Position numbers and translations under genes: made by a program. A stretch of DNA of 64,000 nt from CALHRB01 sp964473465 (GTDB taxonomy: Bacteria > Bacteroidota > Ignavibacteria > Kapaibacteriales > UBA2268). The number at the start of each line of letters is the position of its first letter. Positions within the stretch are counted from its first letter, which is position 1. The notes below the pieces were generated by a model. It did no database searches. It was not told the DNA's origin and saw only the letters and a list, made by a program, of their open reading frames with translations. Of the stretch, positions 53,404-61,461 are shown one piece after another. Where the stretch lies: NCBI GenBank assembly GCA_964473465.1, contig CAYYPE010000005.1, positions 62,001 through 126,000 on the forward strand, written 5' to 3'.

Positions 53404-53655
53404 TCATAATTCAATGAGTTCAATTTCAAAATCCTCGATAATAGGATTAGCGATTAATTTTTTACAGGCAGAATCAACCAACAGATGAGCATTTTCTTTA
53501 TCATTGGCATCAACTTCGAGTTCGACAAATTTTCCAATACGGACATTGTTAATCATTGGGAATTCGATTGAATGAAGAGCATTTTCTACGGCTTTGCCCT
53601 GAACATCAAGAATACCTTTTCTAAAAGTGATTTTAATTTTTGCTAAAAACTTCAT
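53404..53655 (-). CDS. purS: Phosphoribosylformylglycinamidine synthase subunit PurS
   Basis: PurS (83 aa) is the small bridging subunit of the PurLQS complex. The diagnostic pattern is KITFRKGILDVQGKAVENAL followed by VRIGKFVELEVDA and ACKKLIANPIIEDFEIEL. Length is typical. It sits 25 bp upstream of purQ and 30 bp after pssA on the same strand. Confidence 0.95.
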   Translation of the reverse strand: MKFLAKIKITFRKGILDVQGKAVENALHSIEFPMINNVRIGKFVELEVDANDKENAHLLVDSACKKLIANPIIEDFEIELIEL

Positions 53656-53685
53656 AAATACTTTAAATATGTTTGATAATTAATT

Positions 53686-54456
53686 TCATACATCATAAGG
53701 ACCAATTTCGGGTTCATCGCCTTCATCAATATCATCAACTGCTTCTCTTTTTTCCTTAATCCAAAGAAAAATATATCTGATTGTATTTCCAAAGAAGTAT
53801 AGAAGCATAAACGGGAAAATTAATTTTCCTAAACTAATAATTGACGCTATAACGCCAACTAAATAAAACAAAAAAACAAATGGTTTACTTTTCAATGATA
53901 ATAGCGTTGGTCTTGGAATTGGTTCAAATTTGATTTTGGAAATCATTGCCAGTGAAGTAAGAACGGTAACTGCAAATATACTTATGACCCTTATAGTTTC
54001 TGATATTTCTTTGTCTAAAAAGATAAAAAGTAAAAATGAAATAATGGTAAATGCTCCTGCTGGAATAGGTAATCCCGTGAATAAGGGTTTTTCGGTTAAA
54101 CTTGTCAGATGAACATTATAACGAGCAAGCCTGATTATTCCCGTGATAGCAGGAAGAGCGGCAATAAGCAAACCGGTTTCCAGATAGTTAAAAAAGTATA
54201 TTTTATAAAGCATAAAAGAGGGTGCAATACCGAAAGAGACTGCATCGGAAAGGGAATCGAGTTCGACTCCGAATTCACTCGCTGATTTAACCCATCGTGC
54301 AACAAGACCATCAAGCAAGTCAAAAATACCTGCAAATAGAATCATCAGCGATGCTTTAAGATAATCTGACTCAGAAATAGCAACAATAGCGGAAAAACCC
54401 ATAAACAGGTTAACTAAAGTAAAAAGGTTTGGCACTATTGATTTAGTTATTTGCAT
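53686..54456 (-). CDS. pssA: CDP-diacylglycerol-serine O-phosphatidyltransferase
   Basis: PssA (256 aa) makes phosphatidylserine at the inner membrane. The CDP-alcohol phosphotransferase motif is present as DGLVARWVKSASEFGVELDSLSD, keeping the D-G-x2-A-R-x8-G-x3-D-x3-D spacing. About seven hydrophobic helices follow. The decarboxylase gene psd is 55 bp upstream, giving the full phosphatidylethanolamine pathway from CDP-diacylglycerol. Confidence 0.93.
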   Translation of the reverse strand: MQITKSIVPNLFTLVNLFMGFSAIVAISESDYLKASLMILFAGIFDLLDGLVARWVKSASEFGVELDSLSDAVSFGIAPSFMLYKIYFFNYLETGLLIAALPAITGIIRLARYNVHLTSLTEKPLFTGLPIPAGAFTIISFLLFIFLDKEISETIRVISIFAVTVLTSLAMISKIKFEPIPRPTLLSLKSKPFVFLFYLVGVIASIISLGKLIFPFMLLYFFGNTIRYIFLWIKEKREAVDDIDEGDEPEIGPYDV

Positions 54457-54511
54457 AATTAAGCTATTTCATAAGTTTCAAATTTAAGAATAAAATAAGA
54501 AATAAATGATT

Positions 54512-55180
54512 TTAGTTGATATTTTTAAATCTTGCAATGATAGATTCACCAGCAGTAACTCTATCACCAATTTTAATAAAAATTTCTGAATTTTTATCTA
54601 AAAAAATATCCATTCTGGAACCGAATTTCATCATTCCGAATCTTTCTCCAGCTTTGATTGAGTCACCAACTTTTAGTTCGCATACTAATCTTCTTGCAAG
54701 AATACCTACAATTTGCTTGAAAACAACCTTACCGTAGATTGTTTTTACGCCGATAATGCTTTGTTCATTAAGTTCAGATGATTTAGGGTGATAAGCCACA
54801 AGATAATCACCTTTAATATATTTATAAAATTCAATTAAACCAGAAACTGGGGAGCGATTTACATGCACATCAAGAGGAGAAAGGAAAATGCTTATTCTTA
54901 AGCAATCATTTTTTATATAGTATTTTTCATAATCATCAGAAATTTCGACAATTTTACCATCAGCAGGGGCAAGAACAATATAATCAAATTCTGTAGCTTC
55001 AGGAGGAATATTTCTGTCAGGATCCCGAAAAAAAATGAAGGTAAAAAAAACAAATGATATTCCAAAAATAAAAAGCAAAATTGAAAGCCAGCCTCTGACA
55101 AAAAAAGCAGAAAGAGAGATTAAAACAAAACCAGCAGCTAACATAATAATTATATTATCAATTCCATATTTTGTAAGCAT
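54512..55180 (-). CDS. psd: Phosphatidylserine decarboxylase (short, PSD-II-like prokaryotic form)
   Basis: The 222-residue protein has two N-terminal transmembrane segments and then the decarboxylase domain: VLAPADGKIVEI, ISIFLSPLDVHVNRSP with the conserved His, and the autocleavage site FGMMKFGSRMDIF, where Gly-Ser cleavage creates the pyruvoyl group. This is the compact proenzyme type. It is divergent from dnaN, with 105 bp between starts, and precedes pssA. Confidence 0.92.
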   Translation of the reverse strand: MLTKYGIDNIIIMLAAGFVLISLSAFFVRGWLSILLFIFGISFVFFTFIFFRDPDRNIPPEATEFDYIVLAPADGKIVEISDDYEKYYIKNDCLRISIFLSPLDVHVNRSPVSGLIEFYKYIKGDYLVAYHPKSSELNEQSIIGVKTIYGKVVFKQIVGILARRLVCELKVGDSIKAGERFGMMKFGSRMDIFLDKNSEIFIKIGDRVTAGESIIARFKNIN

Positions 55181-55285
55181 AAATAATTTTCCACATTCTT
55201 GTTATACGAAATCATTTTTTGTAATTTGGTAATCCAAAATTATGAAAATAAATTTAGTTTTTATCTAATACAAAATGAGATAATT

Positions 55286-56467
55286 ATGAGGTTTTCAGCA
55301 AATTTAAGCGATTTTAACAAAATATTACAGAAGACATTACCAGCAATGCCAAGGAAATCAACAATACCTGTTCTGGAACATTTGAATTTTTCATTAACGG
55401 GAAACCGTTTAAGGGTAATAGCTACAGATCAGGACATTACTATAATGTCTATGATGAACGTTGATGGAATGGAGGACGGAAATGTTCTGGTACCCGGAAA
55501 AAGGTTGAATGACATAGTTAGAGCCTTGGAAAATAAAGGTACGTTTGAATTTCATTCTAATGAGGAAAATTTTGAGATAAATATTGTAACAACTTTTGGT
55601 CAGTATGGAATGAAAGGATTGAATCCTGAGGAATACTTAGATTTGCCTGAACTGTTCCAGTCAGAGAAACCAAGTTTAGATACAGAGACTTCAAAAGAAA
55701 ATGAACCATCTGGCACAAAGAGTGCTTTTTTTACAAAGGATGAAATTATAAGGTTAGCTGATAAAACCTACTTTGCGGTATCAACAGATGAATTCAGACC
55801 GGCAATGACGGGTGTATTATTTCAATTTCGTGAGACTTATGTAAATGCAGTTTCGACCGACAGTTTTCGTCTGGTTAAAGCAGTATGTAAATCAGATAAG
55901 CCAAAATACCCTAATGAATTAAATGTGATATTACCCTCAAGAACCATAGATTTGCTAAGAAAAATTGACAGTGATTTAACAATGTCATTCATAGAAAACC
56001 AAAAAAAGATAACTCATGCAAGATTTGACTTCAGCGAGACAATTTTGATTACCCGTGTTATTGATGAGAAATTTCCACCTTATGAAGCTGTCATACCAAG
56101 CGAATATAAAATGACCGTAAAAGTTAATAAGTCAGACTTTTTATCATCAATTCGTAGAGTATCAATATTTACAAGCAGTATTTCGAACCAAATAAAACTT
56201 GAACTTGAAAATAATGAAATATCAATAACCGGCGAAGACGAAGACAGCGGCTCAAAGGCAATTGAAAAAATCAAGTGCGATTATAATCAAGAGAAATATT
56301 TGATTGGTTTTAATTTCAAATATCTCGAAGATGCACTTCATAATATTGATGATGTAAATGAGGAAGTAGCAATTTCTTTTACAGAGCAAAACAGACCGGC
56401 AATCATCAAAGCAAACGAGGATAGCGATGATTTACTGATGTTGATAATGCCTGTTAGATTAAATTAA
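55286..56467 (+). CDS. dnaN: DNA polymerase III beta sliding clamp
   Basis: DnaN (393 aa from ATG 55286) is the ring-shaped processivity clamp. It begins MRFSANLSDFNKILQ and has TIPVLEHLNFSL, the central DEFRPAMTGVLFQF and STDSFRLVKA segments, and the C-terminal LIMPVRLN. An in-frame upstream TTG at 55199 would add 29 residues absent from the family and is rejected. recF, dciA and gyrB follow. dnaA is not upstream; psd is. Confidence 0.95.
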   Translation: MRFSANLSDFNKILQKTLPAMPRKSTIPVLEHLNFSLTGNRLRVIATDQDITIMSMMNVDGMEDGNVLVPGKRLNDIVRALENKGTFEFHSNEENFEINIVTTFGQYGMKGLNPEEYLDLPELFQSEKPSLDTETSKENEPSGTKSAFFTKDEIIRLADKTYFAVSTDEFRPAMTGVLFQFRETYVNAVSTDSFRLVKAVCKSDKPKYPNELNVILPSRTIDLLRKIDSDLTMSFIENQKKITHARFDFSETILITRVIDEKFPPYEAVIPSEYKMTVKVNKSDFLSSIRRVSIFTSSISNQIKLELENNEISITGEDEDSGSKAIEKIKCDYNQEKYLIGFNFKYLEDALHNIDDVNEEVAISFTEQNRPAIIKANEDSDDLLMLIMPVRLN

Positions 56468-56526
56468 TAATCTATTATTTTTATTGAACTACTAAATTTT
56501 TAGTAGATTGTTAGCAGCATAACGAT

Positions 56527-57711
56527 ATGATACTTGATAACATTTTGATTAAAAATGTTAGAAACCATATTTTTACCGATATTGAATTTAACAGAAATGT
56601 TAATGTCATATACGGTAAGAATGGGGCAGGGAAGACATCTATTCTTGAATCAATTTCTATCGGAAGTCTATCGAAAAGTTTCATTTCCGGAAGTGACTCC
56701 AACGTTGTGGCAAAGGGAACCGATTTTTATGAAGTTAGCCTTAAATCAATTAATGAATTAGATTTGAAATATTTTGCAAAGGTAAAGTATCAGCTAAATA
56801 ATGGTAAAGAAATTTCCAATTCATACGGAGAAAATTTATCCCCGAAAGATTTAATTGGTGCAATTCCCTTAATCATACTTACTCCAGACTATCGAATAAT
56901 AACATCCGGTTCTCCCCAATGCAGACGTGATTTTGTAGATAGGGTATTATCCCAGTCTAATAAGGTTTATCTTGATGAATTGCTGAAATTCAAGAAGGTG
57001 TTAAAGCAAAGAAATAATCTACTGGTGCAAAATAAACTCAATAATTCTTATAATACTAAGCAGAATTTTGACATAGATTTACTTGATGCATGGACAAATC
57101 AATTTATAAACCATGCCTCAGAACTAATAATTCGTAGATTGAACTATGTTAAAGAAACTCAACCTTTTTTTTCTGAATTTTATTCTCTCGTATCGAATAA
57201 TAGCGAATCAGTAACATTTGAATATCTACCAAATGTTTTACTGAATAATGGAAGACCAGGAAGTAGAAAATTAGAAGAAACAAATGAAGAAATCAATATT
57301 GAAGAAATTAAGGAAATTTTGAAAGAAAAGTATATTCAATTAAGGTCAGAAGAAATTAAGCGAGGGATGACACTTTTTGGTCCACAGAAAGATGAATTTA
57401 TAATTAAACTGAACAATAATGTTGCTCGTGATTTTGCATCGCAGGGACAACATAAAACATTGCTGATTAGTTTAAAATTTGCCGAATTTCAATATTTAAA
57501 AAACAAGAAAAATGATACACCAGTTTTTCTGCTTGATGACATATTTTCGGAAATTGACTCATACAGAATCAAAATGGTTATAGAATTACTCAGACAGAAT
57601 TCATCACAAATTTTTATAACAACTACAAATCCAAATCAGGTGAAAGAAGTATTTAATACCGAAAATATAAAGTTTATACATATCGCAGATGGGAAAGTTA
57701 ACTATGATTAA
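56527..57711 (+). CDS. recF: DNA replication and repair protein RecF
   Basis: RecF (394 aa) is an SMC-like ATPase that helps load RecA at gaps. Walker A is VIYGKNGAGKTSILE, the signature region is SQGQHKTLLISLKFAEF and Walker B is PVFLLDDIFSEID. LTPDYRIITSGSPQCRRDFVD is also typical. The 3' end overlaps dciA by 8 bp. Position after dnaN is canonical. Confidence 0.95.
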   Translation: MILDNILIKNVRNHIFTDIEFNRNVNVIYGKNGAGKTSILESISIGSLSKSFISGSDSNVVAKGTDFYEVSLKSINELDLKYFAKVKYQLNNGKEISNSYGENLSPKDLIGAIPLIILTPDYRIITSGSPQCRRDFVDRVLSQSNKVYLDELLKFKKVLKQRNNLLVQNKLNNSYNTKQNFDIDLLDAWTNQFINHASELIIRRLNYVKETQPFFSEFYSLVSNNSESVTFEYLPNVLLNNGRPGSRKLEETNEEINIEEIKEILKEKYIQLRSEEIKRGMTLFGPQKDEFIIKLNNNVARDFASQGQHKTLLISLKFAEFQYLKNKKNDTPVFLLDDIFSEIDSYRIKMVIELLRQNSSQIFITTTNPNQVKEVFNTENIKFIHIADGKVNYD

Positions 57712-58000
57712 TGAAGATAATGGACCAAAACCGATAAGTAAGATTTTTTTAGAGTTTGTTGAAAGTAGAAATTTAACTGACAGACTGGCTGAATCGTCTA
57801 TACCTATATATTGGAAGGAAGTTGTTGGCGATGTCATAGCCTCAAAGGCAAAAGTAAGAAAATTTGAAGAGGGGAAATTATACATAAATACAAAATCTTC
57901 TACATGGAAAGCTGAAATTTTATTAAGAAAAGAATCTATAATCGTTAGTATTAATAAAATTTTAGGGAAAGAATTGATTAAAGAGCTTGTAATAAAGTAA
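57704..58000 (+). CDS. dciA: DciA-type DUF721 protein (replicative helicase operator)
   Basis: The 98-residue protein (ATG at 57704) matches the DUF721/DciA family, with IPIYWKEVVGDVIASKAKVRKF and KLYINTKSSTWKAEILLRKES. DciA is the ancestral factor that helps load the replicative helicase DnaB. An in-frame ATG five codons upstream (57689) is less likely. The start overlaps recF by 8 bp. The recF-dciA-gyrB order is common in Bacteroidota. Confidence 0.85.
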   Translation: MINEDNGPKPISKIFLEFVESRNLTDRLAESSIPIYWKEVVGDVIASKAKVRKFEEGKLYINTKSSTWKAEILLRKESIIVSINKILGKELIKELVIK

Positions 58001-58006
58001 GTTCAC

Positions 58007-58037
58007 TTTACTAACTCAAAAAAAATTCGTATTTTTG
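58007..58037 (+). promoter_or_regulatory. Promoter candidate for gyrB
   Basis: TATTTTTG at 58030-58037 matches the Bacteroidota -7 box TAnnTTTG and ends 31 bases before the gyrB ATG. The -33 region holds TTT rather than TTG, so support is partial. Confidence 0.35.
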
Positions 58038-58068
58038 TAAGTTTATTAAATTATTATATCTTAAAACT

Positions 58069-60105
58069 ATGGAAGACGAGAAAAATATTCAAATTGAGGA
58101 CATAAAAATTAACTATGATGAACCTGAATTAGTTGATACAAATAATGTTGATGAATACGATGAAGACAGCATAAAAGTATTGGAAGGTCTTGAAGCAGTT
58201 CGATTAAGACCAGCTATGTATATTGGAGATATAGGTGAGAGGGGACTTCATCATCTAATTCAGGAGGTAGTTGATAATTCTATAGATGAAGCTTTAGCAG
58301 GTTTTTGTAAGAAAATTAAAGTTGTATTGCACTCAGATGGGTCCTGTTCGGTAGAAGATGATGGAAGAGGGATACCTGTTGGACCTCACCCGGTTAAACA
58401 AATTTCAACTCTTGAGGTAGTAATGTGCACACTACACGCAGGAGGAAAATTCGATAAATCTTCATACAAGGTTTCAGGTGGTCTTCACGGAGTCGGTGTA
58501 TCATGTGTTAATGCCCTTTCCTCAAAACTTATTGCTACAATTCATAGAGATGGGAAGATATATCAACAAGAGTATTCAGAAGGTAAACCATTGTCTGATG
58601 TTAAAGAGACCGGAGTCTCTGATAAATCTGGCACAATAATAAGGTTTTATCCCGATGAGAATATATTTAAAACAGTTACTTTCAGGTTTAGCAAGGTTTC
58701 AGAAAGGTTAAGAGAGCTTGCCTTTTTGAATCCTCAGGTTGTAATTGAGTTGAACGATGAGCGGGACGGGAGACACGAAACTTTCCATTATGAGGGTGGT
58801 CTGGTTGATTTTGTTAAATATATTGATAATTCTACTACCCAATTGGTTAAACCAATCTATATTTCTGGTTCCGGAACAAATGGTTCAAATAGCTTGACAA
58901 AAGTTGAAATTTGCTTTGCATATAACACAGGATATAATGAAAATGTATTGTCCTATGTTAACAATATTAACACTATTGAAGGAGGGACGCACGTTTCCGG
59001 ATTTCGTTCAGCATTGACAAGGACACTAAATGCCTATGCAATAGCTAATAAATTGAATAAGGAACAATTAACCGGTGAGGATTTTAAGGAAGGTTTGACA
59101 GCTATAATTTCTGTTATGGTTCCTGAACCACAATTTGAAGGCCAGACAAAGACAAAATTGGGTAACGGTGAGGTAGAGGGCATTGTCAGAACAATATTAA
59201 ATGAAAAATTGACCGAATATTTAGATCACAATCCAACTGTAGCCAAGAAAATAATTGAGAAAGTAACACTTGCAGCAGAGGCTCGAATTGCAGCAAGAAA
59301 ATCAAGAGAACTCATCAGAAGAAAAAATGCTTTGGATTCTGCAACACTTCCGGGGAAATTAGCTGATTGCTCCAATAGGAATCCAGAGGAAACAGAGCTT
59401 TATATTGTTGAGGGAGACTCAGCTGGAGGCTCAGCAAAGCAGGGTAGGGATAGAAGATTTCAGGCTATACTTCCATTAAAAGGGAAAATTCTAAACGTTC
59501 AAAAGGCAAGATTGTCGAAAATACTTGAGAATGAAGAAATCAGGACTATTTTTACGGCAATTGGGGCAGGCTTTAACGAAGAATTTGACCCAAATAGAAG
59601 CAGATATGGAAAAATTATTTTGATGGCAGATGCAGATGTTGATGGCTCTCATATCAGGACACTCCTTTTGACCTTGTTCTTTCTTTATATGAAAGACCTT
59701 GTAATAAATGGAAAGTTGTATATCGCTCAACCTCCCTTATATAAGCTGAAGAAAGGGAAGCAGGAATATTATGCCTATAGTGATAAAGAAAGAGATGAGA
59801 TAATTAAACGAATAAAAAAAGATTTACCATCAAAAATACAGGAACCTGTTGAGCCCGAAACCACGGAAGAAAATACAACAGCTGATGGAATAACAATTTC
59901 GAGATTCAAAGGTCTCGGTGAAATGAATCCTGAACAGCTCTGGGAAACGACAATGAATCCAGAAACAAGAACACTACTTCAGGTTACTGTTGATAGTGCG
60001 GCTGAAGCTTCACTAATATTCGAAAAACTTATGGGTGACAAAGTCGAGCCAAGAAGAGAATTCATCGAAGAGTTTGCAATCTATGTTAAAAATCTGGATA
60101 TTTAA
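58069..60105 (+). CDS. gyrB: DNA gyrase subunit B
   Basis: GyrB (678 aa) is the ATPase subunit of DNA gyrase. It begins after a 35-residue acidic leader with VLEGLEAVRLRPAMYIGD. The GHKL ATPase motifs are QEVVDNSIDEALAG and DDGRGIPVG, with HAGGKFDKSSYKVSGGLHGVG. The TOPRIM domain has EGDSAGGSAKQGRDRRFQAI, PLKGKILNVQKAR and DADVDGSHIRTLL. It follows dciA by 68 bp. A large stem-loop follows the stop. Confidence 0.96.
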   Translation: MEDEKNIQIEDIKINYDEPELVDTNNVDEYDEDSIKVLEGLEAVRLRPAMYIGDIGERGLHHLIQEVVDNSIDEALAGFCKKIKVVLHSDGSCSVEDDGRGIPVGPHPVKQISTLEVVMCTLHAGGKFDKSSYKVSGGLHGVGVSCVNALSSKLIATIHRDGKIYQQEYSEGKPLSDVKETGVSDKSGTIIRFYPDENIFKTVTFRFSKVSERLRELAFLNPQVVIELNDERDGRHETFHYEGGLVDFVKYIDNSTTQLVKPIYISGSGTNGSNSLTKVEICFAYNTGYNENVLSYVNNINTIEGGTHVSGFRSALTRTLNAYAIANKLNKEQLTGEDFKEGLTAIISVMVPEPQFEGQTKTKLGNGEVEGIVRTILNEKLTEYLDHNPTVAKKIIEKVTLAAEARIAARKSRELIRRKNALDSATLPGKLADCSNRNPEETELYIVEGDSAGGSAKQGRDRRFQAILPLKGKILNVQKARLSKILENEEIRTIFTAIGAGFNEEFDPNRSRYGKIILMADADVDGSHIRTLLLTLFFLYMKDLVINGKLYIAQPPLYKLKKGKQEYYAYSDKERDEIIKRIKKDLPSKIQEPVEPETTEENTTADGITISRFKGLGEMNPEQLWETTMNPETRTLLQVTVDSAAEASLIFEKLMGDKVEPRREFIEEFAIYVKNLDI

Positions 60106-60130
60106 CAGATTCGTTATCACTCCAAAAAAA

Positions 60131-60185
60131 ATTCTTCGGATATAATTCCTGAATTTATCGTTCAGGAATTTAAATACCGAAGAAT
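60131..60185. terminator. Bidirectional stem-loop between gyrB and the PP2C gene
   Basis: ATTCTTCGG (60131-60139) pairs with CCGAAGAAT (60177-60185), and inside, AATTCCTGAA pairs with TTCAGGAATT around TTTATCG. An A-run before and a T-rich stretch after suit termination of both convergent genes. Confidence 0.6.
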
Positions 60186-60235
60186 CAATTACTTTAAAGT
60201 ATATTCCTAAGAAAATATTGATGCTAAAGAAATTA

Positions 60236-61402
60236 TTACGAACCGAAAAAATTCAAAGTTAAAGTGGTAATATCATCGCTTTGTTCAGCACCTTCGGCAT
60301 GAAGTTTTACATCTGCAACAACACGACCCGAAATTTCTTTAGCTTCAACACTCACGCAATCAGCAAGAAGCTTTTCAAGTCTTGGTTCTGAGTATTGTTT
60401 ATTATTTATATCCATAGCTTCGGAAACTCCGTCAGAGAAGACAAAAATAGATTCGCCGGGGTTTATTTGTATAGTTTTTGAATGGTAGTTCAGATCTTCG
60501 ATTCCTCCAAGAACAAAATCACCAGTTTTTTCAATCATAACAACACCTCTATCTTTTGAAATGATATATGGAGGATTGTGACCGCCATTTGAATAGGTTA
60601 ATAATCCGGTTTTCAGATTCAATATGCCATAGAAAACTGTAACAAACATAGAGTCTACGCTTTCCTGACAAAGCAGATTATTGACGTATTGAAGGCATTG
60701 GTCGGGGGATAATCTTTGCATTGCATTTGCTTTTAATAAAGTTTTACTGACAGCCATAAAAATTGCGGCAGGGACACCTTTTCCAGAAACATCACCGACA
60801 ATGAAACCAAGTTCATCATCACTGATGAGGAAGAAATCATAGAAATCACCACCAATAAATTTAGCCGCATTCATAGTAGCGTAAATATCAAATTCTTTAC
60901 GGTCAGGAAAAGCAGGGAAGTCTTTTGGAAGAATAGATGACTGTATTTCTCTTGCAATATTAAGGTCATGCTGTATAGCAACTAATTGATCATGCTCCTG
61001 AAGTGATCTTCTTAATAAATCTGCTTGTTCGAGAGTCTTGTTTATGGTAATCTCGAGATCATTAAAATCAATCGGTTTAGTAACAAAGTCAAAAGCTCCT
61101 CTATTCATAGCAGTTCTGATATTTTCCATATCACCATAAGCAGAAACAATGACAGTCTTTAGAGCAGGATTGTTAAGCTCATGAAGTCTGGAAAGAAGAG
61201 TTAAACCATCCATCTCTGGCATGTTAATATCAGAAAGGATGATACTGACGTCAGGATTTTCATCAAGCTTTGCAAGGGCTTCAAAGCCATTATGAGCAAA
61301 TATGAAACTGTATTTTTTTTCTCTGATCTCACGCCGAAACTTTTGAGTAATCATAGGTTCGACATCTAATTCATCGTCCACATACATTATTTTAAAAGTC
61401 AT
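60236..61402 (-). CDS. Response regulator with PP2C-type (RsbU/SpoIIE) phosphatase output
   Basis: The 388-residue protein has an N-terminal receiver domain (VDDELD acidic pocket, phosphoacceptor Asp58 in ILSDINMPEMDG, Lys109 in FVTKPIDF), a short coiled-coil linker, and a PP2C/SpoIIE-like Ser/Thr phosphatase domain from about 155 (FIGGDFYDFF, VGDVSGKGVPAAIFMAVS, TYSNGGHNPPYI, FVFSDGVSEAMD). It probably dephosphorylates an anti-sigma antagonist when phosphorylated by the kinase encoded upstream. The start has a strong GGAGG site. No STAS or HPK anti-sigma partner is adjacent here. Confidence 0.9.
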   Translation of the reverse strand: MTFKIMYVDDELDVEPMITQKFRREIREKKYSFIFAHNGFEALAKLDENPDVSIILSDINMPEMDGLTLLSRLHELNNPALKTVIVSAYGDMENIRTAMNRGAFDFVTKPIDFNDLEITINKTLEQADLLRRSLQEHDQLVAIQHDLNIAREIQSSILPKDFPAFPDRKEFDIYATMNAAKFIGGDFYDFFLISDDELGFIVGDVSGKGVPAAIFMAVSKTLLKANAMQRLSPDQCLQYVNNLLCQESVDSMFVTVFYGILNLKTGLLTYSNGGHNPPYIISKDRGVVMIEKTGDFVLGGIEDLNYHSKTIQINPGESIFVFSDGVSEAMDINNKQYSEPRLEKLLADCVSVEAKEISGRVVADVKLHAEGAEQSDDITTLTLNFFGS

Positions 61403-61461
61403 TTAATCCTCCGTTTATTTAATAAATATTTTTATTTTTTGCTATATGAAATTTTTTTAGA

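Noticed and set aside
55181..55285. Chromosomal origin upstream of dnaN
   Set aside because: Only one weak DnaA-box-like sequence is present, the gap is 105 bp, and dnaA is absent.
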